Source of the DNA: Zygaena filipendulae | Taxonomy: Eukaryota; Arthropoda; Insecta; Lepidoptera; Zygaenidae | DNA: 64,000 nt | NCBI GenBank assembly: GCA_907165275.2 | Contig: OU015652.1 | Coordinates: forward strand, 1,937,001 to 2,001,000 | Reading direction: 5' to 3' | Shown here: positions 1-12,170 of the stretch, one piece after another | How the letters are laid out: every line of letters begins with the position of its first letter | Position numbering within the stretch: position 1 is the stretch's first letter | The notes under the pieces: model-generated | Told to the model about the DNA's origin: nothing | The model's input: only the letters and a program-made list of their open reading frames with translations | The model's database searches: none | Program-made: the position numbers and the translations under genes

Positions 1-264
1 GGAAAGTTTGTAAGTAATAAAGTGTGAAGTGGATTAACTTCACAACAAGTTTGTAAGTAATAATTGATTCCACAGTAAGCAATTATTAGCTTGTGTCGTG
101 TAAACCAAGCAAACGTGGTAGCTGTGACATTATAGATATAACATACCCAGATTGGAAAGGGGAACTCTGTGTTCATCACACAAAGTGCACCCCCACCGAG
201 AATCGAACCCGGAATCTCTTGATTAGCGGGCAGGCATGGTGACCTACTAGGTATGCCAATCGGG
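1..264 (-). mobile_element. tRNA-derived SINE, family S1, copy 1
   Basis: Read on the minus strand, this starts with a tRNA-like head: an A-box-like stretch (GATTGGCATACC) and a good B box, GGGTTCGATTCTC. A tRNA-unrelated body follows. The same head and body occur at 57561-57856 and 39081-39297, which defines the family. The tail holds a 43-bp tandem duplication (AGTTTGTAAGTAATA at 5-19 and 48-62), and the copy may run off the left edge. The head is not a functional tRNA because no matching acceptor stem can be drawn. Confidence 0.75.
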
Positions 265-270
265 TCGTCG

Positions 271-341
271 AGTAGATTTCATCCTGGAATTCCCGTGGGA
301 ATTGCGAAATTATCGCGGGAGGAACCGCGGGGAACAGCTAG
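271..341 (+). mobile_element. Non-autonomous Helitron, 3' end only
   Basis: The terminal module is present: GGAATTCCCGTGGG, then a GCGGGAGGAACCGCGG hairpin and AACAGCTAG, followed by host T. The 5' part is missing and a minus-strand SINE head lies a few bases to the left. Confidence 0.7.
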
Positions 342-1602
342 TAGAATATAAATTGTACATGTGAATATCATAAGTGAAGAAAACTGAAATCAGCCGAAGA
401 TTTTTATTAATAAATAGATGAGGCAAAAATCGTGAGCAGTAATTTGTAGTTTTGGTGTCGTGAGTTGTGATTTTTGCTTTAGTGATTTATCATTAGATTC
501 TTTCATCATTTTAAAGGTGTTTTAATTAGACAACATTTAACCATGTTTCATCCGGCGAGGAGGTATCAGGTAATCCTCTCCCAAAATAGTACGTGTCGTA
601 AAAATAATTTCTTGTTGATTTATTGGCAATAAACGGGAACATCACAGAGCTGCTGTTATGTACGTAGGTACCTACTCGTCCGTGCACGCACGTCCGTGTA
701 TTGAGCAAATCGATATACCTACTGCAGTGCTTAAAATTAGAGAATAGCTTGTAACAGGTAAGCACATAGTTTCACTTTGTATTCATGTTCAGCCAAACAA
801 ATTGTTTGTTTCTCTTACTAGATGTTTCATTTAGATTTCAGAGTAAAAAGTGCTGAAGGATAATTTCACATTCCTCTTTAAAACATAAAAAAAAAAGATT
901 TTTTTGTTAGTCTCTTTAAACTTATTTTCAAAATTCTATCCCTGATAAAATCCTACAATATTCTTGAGTAATGTAAGACATTTGATATCCTCGAACAAAG
1001 AGTAAATGAGGGTCATGAAATTCATGCTGATGGAGTCGCTGAGAATAGTTAGGTATGTGGTCTACCTACTAGTAATTTGTGTCATGGAATAAAACGTAAG
1101 TAACGATGCAAAGGTTAGACCTTGGAGTGATACGTGGTTCTAGTAGTCCTATAAAGAATTTGGCAAAGACATTTTAATGTCTTTGGAAATTGGTATTATA
1201 AGGCCCGATACATTATTAAAATGCAGCTATGGGTCTTGCTGGTCAAAATTTTTTCCTTTAACTGTCGCAAGCACAGCAAGTTCATTCATACTGTTAATTT
1301 ATGGAATGCTACAAATTGATATCTACAGTCGCGTCGGCTGTGTGAATATTAGCAACATCTTTCTTAGAATTTCAAATAACAGTTAATAGAAATAATCGTA
1401 CCATCACATCTCGTCTATCCGCTCAGGAGTCCCTGTTAAATAGTGATCACAGGTAGAATTTTATTATACGTATACAGAAACTCAAATTGGTGGCAACACG
1501 CATAGGTTTTGTTCCAAGGTTTTTTGTTTTTTTTAAGTCGAATTTGCATTTAGTTTAATTATGGCGACTAGACTGTGGAAGATTCGAACATTTTTATCAA
1601 TC
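342..1602. other. No gene seen
   Basis: AT-rich sequence with frequent stops in all frames. Short open stretches (for example 526-765 and 1177-1386) show no protein family signature, no splice context and low-complexity composition. No known repeat end is recognised here. Confidence 0.6.
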
Positions 1603-1695
1603 GATGTTTTAAGATGTCCTATGGTAATATGGCAATATGGTAATATGGTTAGGTAATATGGCATCCATATCTGTAACAGGACATCTTAAAACATC
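1603..1695. repeat. 18-bp inverted repeat with TAATATGG loop
   Basis: GATGTTTTAAGATGTCCT at 1603-1620 is exactly complementary to 1678-1695. The 57-base loop consists of several near-tandem copies of GGTAATAT. It could be a worn MITE or a simple cruciform-forming repeat. No target duplication is evident. Confidence 0.6.
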
Positions 1696-1775
1696 TTAAC
1701 AATAAATGTGCTTACGATCTTTGACGTAACATCAGCTGAGCTGTGGTCAAAATATGTTAACATTAAAAAAAGAGC

Positions 1776-1985
1776 GATTAGAAAGAAAGAAAGAAAGAAA
1801 GAAAAGGCATTTATTTGGACACAGAGACAACACAATTACAATTATTTTATACAAAAGTGATTTAACAAAAAAAAGGTATATAGTTATATATATGACAATA
1901 TTATGAGAACAAATGGTGTTTGCGTGGTGCGTCCCCATGGCCAAAACGGTCACTGCCTCAGCATGTTAATAGCTACAGATCATAT
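1776..1985 (-). mobile_element. LINE or SINE 3' end with (GAAA)n tail
   Basis: On the minus strand a 3'-UTR-like stretch ends in CCAAATAAATGCC and then a (TTTC)n tail, seen on + as GAAAGAAAGAAAGAAA at about 1783-1804. AATAAA-like signals followed by a tetranucleotide tail are typical 3' ends of insect non-LTR retrotransposons. No coding remnant is left, so the clade is undetermined. Confidence 0.5.
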
Positions 1986-4227
1986 TATCAGCTAAGTCTA
2001 AAATAAAGCGTTGCTAAAACGACATTGTAATCTAATATTAACTATCAAAGAATCTTATTAGCCGATAACCGGGGCACACATCACGCCACCCGATACAGAC
2101 GTAAACAAAACAAAGATAATGCGCAGACGCAACTAATTTATTGCTTATAGGGTATAACGTGGAACAGATATACACGCGACCGTTTTGTTTACGTCATCAT
2201 AAGTATCTCTCGTTATAGGAGCAATGTAAAGGTCAATTGAAAAATTATGCAGTCTCGGGCAGAGTTAGAAGTTTACAATTGAGTTAACTATACGGTTTTA
2301 TGTATGTATTTGCGTCACTTTGTATCTTAATTTTGAAGGCAGAGGTCTTTATGCAGAGGTTGTCCATTGCGAAACAAAGTGGCTATGCAGCAAGCGTTAT
2401 GGGCACAATCTCACTTTCTGCTCCCAGTGGCAACATAATAATTATAATACTACAGATCTTTTTTAAAGTTCATCTTTAAGAGCACATAGAACATTTAGCC
2501 AGCGTCAAACTCTGGTATTCTGAGCTGATTACGATTTCCTCGTCGTCTTTCTAAAGATTATTTTTCTCCGCTCTTGTTACGTAGTTACTAAATGATATCT
2601 GAAAATAAAATTTATAACTTTAATTTATAACCTTACAAGAAAAAGAACTACTTCCTACTGGTTCGATACAGAGTGGGATGAACATTACGATTTTTTTGTA
2701 CGTAGTTAGTTACATAGTAGGTACTTACTTCTTGTGTTTTTACAATACATAGTTGAACAAATTTTAATGTATTTAGTAACATAAATGTATACTTTATGAA
2801 GATATTAGGGTGTTGGCACTCGGTATCTTAGTGGAGCATGTCAGGTCACGGCGATGAAGATGTCTTACGAGGTAAGATCAAATATTTGCACTGCCTACAT
2901 ACTTGAAGCTACTACTTTTGTATGTGTAGGTACATTTGACATTGATGCGAGCTCACGTCTTATTGTGACCCAATTCATCTGTAATTGCCGTAGGCTGTCT
3001 AAATAAATGATTGCTATTCCAATAGAACTGTTTGCAATAGGTAAAACTGCACTCAGTTAAGTACGAGCGAACTTTTCACTCCAACTCATATTTTATTACA
3101 TCAAAATTCAAAATTAATGTTTTCGTTAATTTAGATGGTGCAGTTCTAGTTCATATGGCAAAAAGTATTTTGGAAGATTGAGGTGACGTACACATTAAGC
3201 AAAATTCAGAAAATGAGCAACGTAGAAAAAAATTTATATCTTTCGCCGACCCCGTATTTTGAAGCTTAATTATATTTTGTGTATGACTATATTCCCTGTT
3301 TCACACTGTCAAAGTCTGAAGCAGTTATCTTCAAGCCCACTGTATTGACATTTAAGACCCTGTTCATATTATGTACCTACAAATTACAATTAGTAACTAA
3401 AGGGACTAAAGGGACTCCTTTTAATAATATATTTTAGATTTATTTTAGGTTAGGTTAAGTTTAGTTTTATATTAGTAAGTGATAAATATTTAAATACTAG
3501 TATTTAGAAAAATCTCTCTCCACTAACCTACTTACATTTCATATAATCCAAATTTTATATTTCTCTTTAGTATTCTCGGTGGTACGTTCATAAAAGTAAG
3601 TTTATCAGATATTATTTATAGTCAGTACACATACACTTCTATTCATTATCTCAAGCGATTATAGACTTCATAACATCTTAATTTGCTACTTGGCGTATTG
3701 AAAAAATTGTAGAAACTTGAAGAAGTTTGCAGTAGGTAATACTATACTATACAAAAGTATAATTTTTCCTATTCGACTAAAGAAACAATGTGAAGCAACA
3801 AATGAATGAGCAATTTACTTCCAAACCAAAATGGGTTCGGCAACGAGATTACTACAGTAATACCTGATACAAAGTACCTTAAGGGAACAATCTAGACTCG
3901 TTGGCGCTGAGCTGGTGTGTTTCAACGGCAAGATGCGATAATCTTGGTACTTGGTAATCTTTTTACATTTTGAACTGCTTTTTACAAAAAAACGTCTACA
4001 AACTGCTTAAATTTTTGTAGGTAACTTTTATTTGGCATCTAAGAACAGGCAAAATAAATATTCACAGCAATGTAAAGCTATTCTACAAAGCTTTAGAAAT
4101 TACAAAGTACCCAATTTAATTTTTAGGCGATAGGCGAAGCACGATAGGTATGTGCAGATAAGCCATGTTCATGACAAGACTTGCAGGCGAAGACGGGTCA
4201 AGATCCCTGGAAAAAAAATTTAAATAA
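1986..4227. other. No confirmed gene seen
   Basis: AT-rich sequence without long open frames. The only gene-like signal is a short ATG stretch at 2838-2871 ending in a strong splice donor (GAG|GTAAGA), treated under findings. No repeat family shared with the rest of the window was recognised. Confidence 0.5.
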
Positions 4228-6520
4228 GAAAATTCAAAATTCAAAATTCAAAAGCTATTTATTACTTAGGATTGTTTACAATCACTTGTAATCGTCAGCA
4301 GGTTCTTAGAACTATAAATTACCGTCAGTTCGGAATACGTCCTCTGCTGAGAAGAACTGACAAGAAACTCAGCAGCGCTGTCTTTTAATGATCATACTTA
4401 TAAACTAGGAAAACAAAAAAATAGGAATTGGATAGAGCAATTCATTCCCAAACGTCTGTATCATTTAAATAGTCTACTACACTATAATATGCTTTATCGC
4501 ATAATCTGTGTTTAATAAGTTTCTTGAATTTATTAATTGACAAATTAATTACATCGTTTGGGAGTTTGTTGTAAAAGTGTATACATTGTCCTTTAAATGA
4601 CTTAGAAATTTTATGGAGCCTAGTCTTAGGCACAGCGAGTTTATCTTTATTTCTTAAGTTTAGATTATGTAAATCACTGTTTTTCTTAAAGTTGCCTAAA
4701 TTTTTGTGAACATATAATAAATTCTCGTATATGTACTGAGAATGTACAGTCATTATTTTAAACTCGCTGAATTTAGCTCTTAGTGAATCTCGAGGGCCTA
4801 ACTTATAGATTGCGCGAATAGCTCGCTTCTGCAACACAAATATAGACTCGATATCCGCGGCACTACCCCACAGCAGTATGCCGTATGACATAATGCTGTG
4901 GAAATAACTAAAATAAACTAAACGCGCGGTATTAATATCAGTAAGGTGACGGATTTTCTTAACAGCATAAGCCGCCGAGCTTAATCTACCTGATAACTTT
5001 TTTATATGTGGGCCCCATTGTAATTTTGCATCTAATGTTATACCTAGAAAGACAGTTTCATCGACCATTTCCAAATCCTCATTATTGATCAGTACTCTGG
5101 TTTTTACTTGTTTAACATTTTTTGTCACAAATCTTACACATTTGGTTTTATTACGGTTTAGTAATAAGTTATTAGCATTAAACCAATGTACTATTTTGGA
5201 GAGAGCATTGTTCACATCGTCTACAGCCGATTGCTGTCTATTAACCTTAAACACTAAAGATGTATCATCTGCAAACAATACTATCTCATGGTTGTCCCTC
5301 ACTAGATAAGGTAAGTCATTTATATAAACAAGGAACAGGAATGGTCCTAATATAGATCCTTGGGGTACTCCCATTACAACGGCAGAACCATGTGATCGTT
5401 TTCCGTTGACATCAACCCTTTGGATCCTATCACTCAAGTACGAAGTAAGAAGATCCAAAGCTACACCTCGTATTCCGTAATAGTATAGTTTCCTGACCAA
5501 AGTTGTATGCTCAACACAATCAAAGGCCTTGGATAAATCACAAAACACTCCATAAGCATCACGTGACTCCTCCCAGGCTTCAAAAATATTTTCGATTAAT
5601 TTAATTCCTGCATCAGTTGTAGAGCGACCACGAGTAAAACCGAACTGTTTATGATGCAGCAAGTCGTTTTTATTAAAGTATGTGAGTAGTTGACTAAGTA
5701 TAAGCTTTTCAAATATTTTACTAAATGTGGGTAGTACTGAAATTGGTCTAAAGTTAGTAGGGTCTGTTGTACTACCTGCTTTAAACAATGGTGTTATTTT
5801 ACTATATTTCATTTGGTCAGGAAACACACCACAGTCTATACATTTATTAAATATATCAACTAAATCTAGTGCAATAATATCAATTAATGAACTTATAATA
5901 GTAACAGATCAGCTGTTTTTTTAAGATTTATTGTCTTAAACACCTTGAAGATATCATATACACTTACATGGCTAAAACTGAATTCACTAGAACATTCTGG
6001 AACATTTTCCTTAAGAAGTGACTCTGCAACGGGGGTAGAAGAGCCTAAAGTGCTGGTTAAAGAAACGGGTATTTTAGCGAAGAAGCTTTCAAACTCATTC
6101 GCGACTTCCAAATCTGACTGAATGATTTTACCATTAACACATAGCTTAAAGTTAGTGTCACCGGATTTAGCTTTACCAGTTTCTTCATTAATTACTTTCC
6201 AAGTGGCTTTAACTTTATCATTACTATTTTTGATCTTTGAACTAATAAAATGGGACTTAGACAACATGCAAACTGTTTTGAAAATTTTTGAATATGATTT
6301 TACATACTCTTTAAACTCTTCACTATGATTGAACTGCCTTTCATAGTATAACCCATATAACACTTGCCTACTTTTGTGTATTCCTACTGTTGCCCATTCG
6401 CTAAAGGCAGGACTGTTGGTAACTGTGATCACTTTGGAACTAAATATTGAGTTATAATGACGGTGAAACGTTTGAAAGAAAGAATTATATAAGGAATTAG
6501 GAATCCATCAAACACCTATA
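4228..6520 (-). mobile_element. 5'-truncated non-LTR retrotransposon (CR1/Jockey superfamily)
   Basis: A minus-strand LINE about 2.3 kb long. It keeps the end of the linker after the endonuclease, the whole reverse transcriptase and the C-terminal domain, a 3' UTR of about 190 bases (4254-4441), and a terminal microsatellite of TTTTGAA units (4228-4253 on +). Heptamer-like tails instead of poly(A) are typical of CR1-related clades. The apurinic-type endonuclease that should precede the reverse transcriptase is absent, and sequence beyond about 6520 shows no trace of it. This fits the usual 5' truncation at integration. No target-site duplication could be set with confidence. Confidence 0.85.
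4442..6507 (-). pseudogene. Reverse transcriptase ORF of a LINE, frameshifted
   Basis: The downstream open part (5827 to 4442, 461 codons) has the reverse transcriptase blocks in order: NFRPIS (residues 25-30), QFGFTRGRST (61-70), DLSKAFD (97-103), GVPQGSILGP (153-162) and the catalytic FADD (185-188). The thumb and the long C-terminal domain of CR1/Jockey-type elements follow, and the ORF ends DTDVWE. The same frame continues upstream to about 5908. A second open part (6507 to 5893) encodes the pre-RT linker (FSEWATVGIHKSRQVLY, then WKVINEETGK) and ends INLKKTADL in another frame. A small deletion or frameshift near 5909-5925, beside a run of seven A on the coding strand, separates the two. 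With the endonuclease missing and this break, the copy cannot be autonomous. The catalytic motif is intact, so the copy may be fairly young. The exact clade (CR1, Daphne-like or L2-like) needs a phylogeny. Confidence 0.85.
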
Positions 6521-6879
6521 AACAAAAAAAAACCGTTTGTAAATTATAATTGGACGTAGTTACGGGTTAAGTAGACTCATACCTACCAAAAAAATTAAAC
6601 CTACAGTAATTAATTAGGTAGGTATACACGTTAAAACAAAAAATGTATCTCTAAAACAAAAAAAATGCATTTATCTCAGTTTTGAACCATTATGGATTGG
6701 AACATTTCTGCACAACTACGTCTAATCAGTATAAATACGTGAAGGGAAACTCATTGCGTCAGAACTCCGAAATCCGAATAGTTTCGTTTAAAAATGTTCG
6801 ACTCAAACTCGACCTTGAAATAATACTGTCTTCGTGCCCAAAGAAGTGTCACTTCAAAAGCGAATTGCAAAAACTATGA
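6521..6879. other. No gene seen
   Basis: AT-rich, with several poly(A) runs. No family signature was found in any frame. Confidence 0.5.
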
Positions 6880-7035
6880 AAACGTTTCGCGCGCGGCAGT
6901 TGCGTGTGCGCATTGCGCGTCCGATTGCGACACAATCCTCCATTCATTCGGCGCGTGGGCGCACACTCGATCCACGGCGCGGCGCGGCCCGCTCTCTCGT
7001 GTTGTGATAGTAAATATTGCGGGCTAACCGGGCCC
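6880..7035. promoter_or_regulatory. GC-rich, CpG-rich island
   Basis: About 150 bases crowded with GCGCG, GGCGCG and CGGCGCGGCGCGG words inside very AT-rich DNA. The patch carries no open frame with protein character and no repeat terminus. Such islands in insect genomes can mark promoters or 5' UTRs, but no TATA box or clear initiator was found, so the regulatory label is only an inference. Confidence 0.25.
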
Positions 7036-7637
7036 GTACCTCTGCCAACTTGATGTTTTATTACTTCCTTGACTATTCCCTTGTTTGTTCATCGTTCTGT
7101 CTCTCTCGTTATGTTAATTTGACATCCGCTTTTGTCTATTACTGTGACATATTCGTAGGTAGCCAGTTGTTTTTCACCGTTATGAATGTGATTTTTTTTT
7201 CTAAGCATATATATATAGAATTAGGTATTAGTTAAATATTGTATAGTTATTTGTATTTTGTTTATAATATTAGATATAAAATGCTAATTAGGCGGTTACA
7301 GTCACAAAGAATTTGTTGTGTGGTTAAAAGAAATTCCAACTTAGGAATACAATAGGAATGAGTAAGGAAGTTGTTAATACAAAGTACAGTCGAGTCGGTA
7401 CAAAACTTTTAAGAATGTTGAATCTTACTTTTCTTCAATAGGGTCATTATTACCTTAGCTGCTGATTGCACGTGCGTGTACAAACAAATATGCACTATGC
7501 AGTCCTGTAACTTGTGTGACCTTCCATTGTTTTGCCAGTCTCTAAGGCTATACTTAGTAAGTATACCTAACTAAGTTTGCTAACGCTAAATTGAAGTTTA
7601 TAGATACTTAATTAAAATAACTTCAGTACAGTATCTT

Positions 7638-7694
7638 TGCACTTAAAACGGTGAGTAGACAGAATCTGTAAGTAAACTCACCGTTTTAAATGCA
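7638..7694. repeat. Hairpin, 19-bp arms with one mismatch
   Basis: TGCACTTAAAACGGTGAGT (7638-7656) pairs with 7676-7694 at 18 of 19 positions across a 19-base loop. Pairing weakens just outside the arms. It could be a small foldback or a structured RNA element. The stem is shorter than most animal microRNA precursors. Confidence 0.5.
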
Positions 7695-9721
7695 TCTGTA
7701 TTACAAATTACGGTTTTATTTGTTTTTGATGACATAGGTACATCACTATTCTATGCATACCTACTGCACTTAATCTCCATAAATTTTAGGATGCTATAGG
7801 AAACTTCCACTTTTCGCGAAGAAGACGAAAACTACTTTCTTAATACATTGTGTTAAATTGTTAATTGGAAACAGTATCGAAGTTATACCTATCATGTACC
7901 TAGTACGTTTCTTTTTTTATAAATATTAACTCAAAACAATAATGGACAGTAATATAGGTAGATATACGTGTATATCAACTGCGAAGTGTTAATTGTTAAC
8001 AGTGTTACTGTTAATAAATGCTACACATAAGCGCGGCGCAGATCTGAATTAAACACATCATTGCGTCGTAGCAAGTCTGCATGGCTATTTATTTGAATGT
8101 CTTTTGCGCATTGAAACTTTTGCATGCTGGTAGATGTCTACTATTGGGTCACTGTCACACCTATTAACACTTAATAAAATATCACATCATAGAATAGTAA
8201 ATTATTTTAGGTATCTGTGTTTTTCTTAATAACTATAATATACGTATCGAAAATAAAAAACAATGGAAATTACTACTTAATTAATCATTATGAAGTGATA
8301 AATAATTTTAAATCATTGCCTACAGTATATTAAAAAAAAAAATATTGTCCTTTTATGCATGAAACTAAAGGCTCTCACTCACTTTCGCATTTATACGTAT
8401 AATATTAGTAAGAATTGAAAAAAATCGTTGGTTAAATAAAGTATATTTTATATTGTAAAATATCCATAAGTTAATTCTCTATGTCTCAGTACTAGTATAG
8501 TATTATATTATCTGTGGTCTGAGTAATCGATGATGTTTGATAGTTCTTTAATTTTTTTATAATGACTGGAAAGACTTCTAATTATTTATGAACATTTTCG
8601 GTAGAATTATGGCCTCATACGTTACGTACGAGTCGTTATCATGCGCATTAGCAGTTAGCAGCAGTTATTTTAAGTCCGTTTAGATTAGGAAAACACAGCT
8701 AAGTGCCATCGCGGTTTGGATCTGAGCCAACGCGGTATTTTTCCAAACGCCATCCATACAAAGTTTAAAAAAGAACGCGCCTTTCGTTCGGAAATCTCGA
8801 ACGAATAGGTGATGAATGAATGACGAATACTGTAATGGAGGCGACAGAATTAGTTTTCGACTTCCATGCACACTTTGAGACTGGAATGAGGCCGATGCTC
8901 CCAACGATAAAATGGAGATGAAGATTTTGATTTAGTATAACTTAATAAAATGCTGAATGACGTCATCTCCTGTTTCAATTGTCTCTGTCTGGCGAAATGG
9001 GGCGTTTGTCGGTACGTTGTCGTTTTACTATACAACTTCCCATAGAGCGTTGTATAAGGTTCAACTGTGAAGAGTTGCTGCCAAAAGTTCTGGTTAAGCA
9101 TCGAAATGCATCCCACCAATGCATTTCAATGTAAATAACTTCAGAAGAAGAAGAAAAAAAAAACATCTGAATTGGCTGTATGGAAAAAATTTGTCTGGTT
9201 TTTCAACCTGTGCCTGATGATTAAAAAAAAGATAGGTATAAATTATCATAGAATTTTTATTGTAAGTTAAACTAGGAATTAACAAAATTAACAAAAGCGT
9301 TTTAATAATACTAGCTTATGAAAGTAGCTTGAACGATAATTATTGTTATCGACGCCACTCAGTTATTTTATCACTGCTACGCTCTGTTTGCCTGCGATTT
9401 TTATGCTTGTGCATTTTTATTTATACAGGATGTAAGTTAAACGAGGGATGTATTGTGTTCAGTATCCGATTTTCATCTCAAATACCTAAAAGAGAACATG
9501 AAATATTTTTTTAACATACAAAAAATTACACATGAAAAAGGTCGTTCAACCCATGTAAATCCACGTTTTTATCTGTTTTTATCACTGTTTTTTTGTTTAG
9601 GTTATCTGTTATTTGGGGATCGAGTAAGTCCCTCGTTAAAAACTTACAACCTGTAGGTACTTTCGCGAATGGAACGAATGGTTTTTAACGTGTTTTTAAC
9701 TATTTATTTTGTTTATTTTGT
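7695..9721. other. No gene seen
   Basis: AT-rich sequence with overlapping short open stretches on the minus strand around 8680-9290 that lack any domain character. At 9424 a TACAGGATGTAAG motif and the following AAACGAGGGAT resemble the left end of the TACAGGGTG-type MITE at 44136, suggesting a decayed copy. Nothing else was recognised. Confidence 0.45.
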
Positions 9722-9880
9722 ATGAGGGCAGACGAAACTGCCGCTCATGTGTTACTTGAATGTGACGGAGTGGCACCATACAGGGCTAAGTACCTAGGAA
9801 CACCAGGGTCGCTCCCTGAAGCCTTCGGTGACGTTGGAAAGTTGCTGGGCTTCCTTGGAGAGCTCGGTTGGTACGAATAG
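9722..9880 (+). pseudogene. LINE ORF2 C-terminal remnant
   Basis: Fifty-two codons and a TAG stop remain. They read RADETAAHVLLECDGVAPYR and end GFLGELGWYE. The ETAxHVLxEC pattern is the zinc-knuckle-like segment at the C terminus of R1/Jockey-type retrotransposon proteins, normally just after the RNase H or RT thumb. Everything upstream is lost. After the stop comes a short 3' UTR and then ACAAATACAAATACAA (about 9941-9957), a microsatellite-like tail that marks the 3' end. It is a dead 5'-truncated copy of a different family from the one at 4228-6520. Confidence 0.7.
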
Positions 9881-9960
9881 TGATATTCCCACCATACGCA
9901 AAATAGGCGCTCAGTCGTCGAGTTGCGGAGACCAGCCCGTCAACAAATACAAATACAACT

Positions 9961-10557
9961 ATTTATTTGATTTTTGCCTTTTAATCGCTTCTGCTTTTCA
10001 GTCCGGCAATGTTTGGATGTCATAATAGTAATTTTTGCATTCTCATAGAAGATACAAAAGAGTTCGCCATGCAGAGTTTTCAAAGGTTTTTCCAAAAAAG
10101 TCTGATTTCAAAATAAATAATATTTTCCCGGACATCCAACATTCCATTACTATTATTGTCTCAAAAGGGATATACCCTTGCTATTTGTCATTGTTTTAAG
10201 TCATTCGCCATTAGACACCGGTTTTCCAGTTAACAGCTATTGTAAGGTTTGAGCGCAAACCTGACTGTAATAATACCGTGACTATTAAACTAGAAAACAT
10301 ACAGACTGGAAAATTGTTTGGAGCGGTAATTATAATTAATTATTGTACCTACAGCATCGGCCATTTTGCGAAAACTAATTCCGCTATGTTGCATCATTTT
10401 TTGTTTTCTACTTCATTCCATATACAAATTACCTACATACTAGGCAAAGGTTTATGGGCGAAAAGTCGCTTGGACTATGACTAATTAATTTTGTCTTTAT
10501 ATTTTCAAACCTAAATACATACTGCGCGCAATAATATGTTTATAAATAAAATTCAAT
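9961..10557. other. No gene seen
   Basis: AT-rich, no family signature. A short open frame at 10278-10484 is compositionally unremarkable. Confidence 0.5.
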
Positions 10558-10720
10558 GTTTGTATTTTTGTCCTCTATGCGTTTTTAAACCATTGAGCCG
10601 ATTGTGATGAAAATTTGGCGGGTTGTTCTGCCTGCGTTCGTAAAGGTTCCTAATCCTGATGTAAAGAGATCCTGCGGGAATTCCGAAACTTACGCGGGTG
10701 AAACCGTGGGGCACAGCTAG
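10558..10720 (+). mobile_element. Non-autonomous Helitron
   Basis: The internal words are typical (GAGCCGATTGTGATGAAAAT, CCTGCGGGAATTCCG). The 3' end is ACGCGGGTGAAACCGTGGGG then CACAGCTAG, followed by T. The 5' end is worn. Confidence 0.75.
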
Positions 10721-11012
10721 TTAACCATAAGAGTATTAATATCATTGCTCTGCGGCTTACTCTAGGAGACAAGAGTGAGAGTCTTTGGCGAGAATCGAAG
10801 GAGGTTCCGTTATAATATAATATTTTCGTATCGTTAAAAAGCAATAATTTTCGCAGAGACAGTTTTTTATGTGCGGAAGAAGATATTTTACGACGACGTT
10901 TCAAGCTGATTTATTCGGTGTCCTCCAAGAGCTTGGAGGTAGGTTTTGCAAACCATAGCACCATGACTTGCAGTTTCAAACCGCACAGCGATGTTAATAC
11001 GTATTAATAGAT

Positions 11013-11170
11013 ATAATAATAATAATAATCTTTATTTATTTCAGAAATCCATAGTTATACATATACAAGATATACACACCTAGGATCAAGTACATTTTTG
11101 GCTATAAAAAGAAACCAATTAATTAAAATCTAATCTAATCTTCTAGACTGGCCACCTACCTTATTTCCCA
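11013..11170 (-). mobile_element. LINE 3' end with (ATT)n tail
   Basis: On the minus strand a UTR-like stretch ends CTGAAATAAATAAAGATT and then an ATT repeat (on +, ATAATAATAATAATAATC from about 11014). This is a standard 3' terminus of lepidopteran non-LTR elements. No coding part remains. Confidence 0.5.
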
Positions 11171-12170
11171 TATCTTAATTAACAACTTATCCCCACATTT
11201 TGAATAAATTAAGAAAATTTTATTTTTTTGTAAGATTTGAGAAATTGAATGTTTTAATTTACTTGATACTGGCTAAATGCAGTGTAAACGTATGACATTG
11301 CAATGTATGAAAAAGAAAGAAGAATGTGCTAATTTATGACCTTAATATTATTATTACAGGTTAAGTAAATCAGAGAGAAAATATTTACCTAATTATCTAA
11401 CTTTGAGAAACACCTCTACTAATCGTATAGTGTATCTATTACTACTCGTAAGTGACGTGATCTGTCTGCATTATAATAATGTCATTAAATACTAGTGCTA
11501 CAATTTTAATGATCGTAATTGGTTGTATGTATCGACAGAGCTAGATAACGTTACCAGTGTTCTGCGTTGCCACAGTCATGACGTGTGGGCCGTTATCAGT
11601 GTGGCATTATAATTGAATGCGACTCCATAGGTCAATGCCTTGTGCATGCGGGGCGATCAGCTGATAACGAAACATAAAATTTGACTATTATTCAATACAC
11701 AATTTTAATTATAGAACACACAATCGCGTGTTATTACAAAATACATATTTTTTGTTACCGGCCATGATTAGTGGTTTTTGTTTTTAAAGTTTGATAGGAT
11801 ACCTAAGGAAGTAGTCTTGAAGTCATAGAAATTATTATTTAGGCTCATCCTTTCACATAGAGAAGTACGTGTTTCAAGGCTTTGAGTAATTAACTCCATT
11901 AAAAGGTGAAGAGGGAAAACTTGGATGAATTGGCAATGGTTTACAGTTTACGGGGACATAAAACTAATAATAATAATTTAGTTTTCGGAAAACAACGTTC
12001 GGGAAACTAACAGTAACTTCAATTTGACATTAGGAATGCATACGGGTAACTGGTTATCGAGGGCACGGTTTGTTCTGATGTTAAATACCCATTTGCAGTC
12101 ATGCTTCTGCTCGCAACCGTCCGAGCCAACGGCAGCTTAACAAATACCGTTTATTGGCATTTATTTAATA
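11171..12170. other. No gene seen
   Basis: AT-rich, no long open frame and no recognised repeat terminus. Confidence 0.5.

Noticed and set aside
5085..6328. Plus-strand open stretches at 5085-5309, 5727-5924 and 6122-6328
   Set aside because: They are antisense shadows of the minus-strand reverse transcriptase gene.
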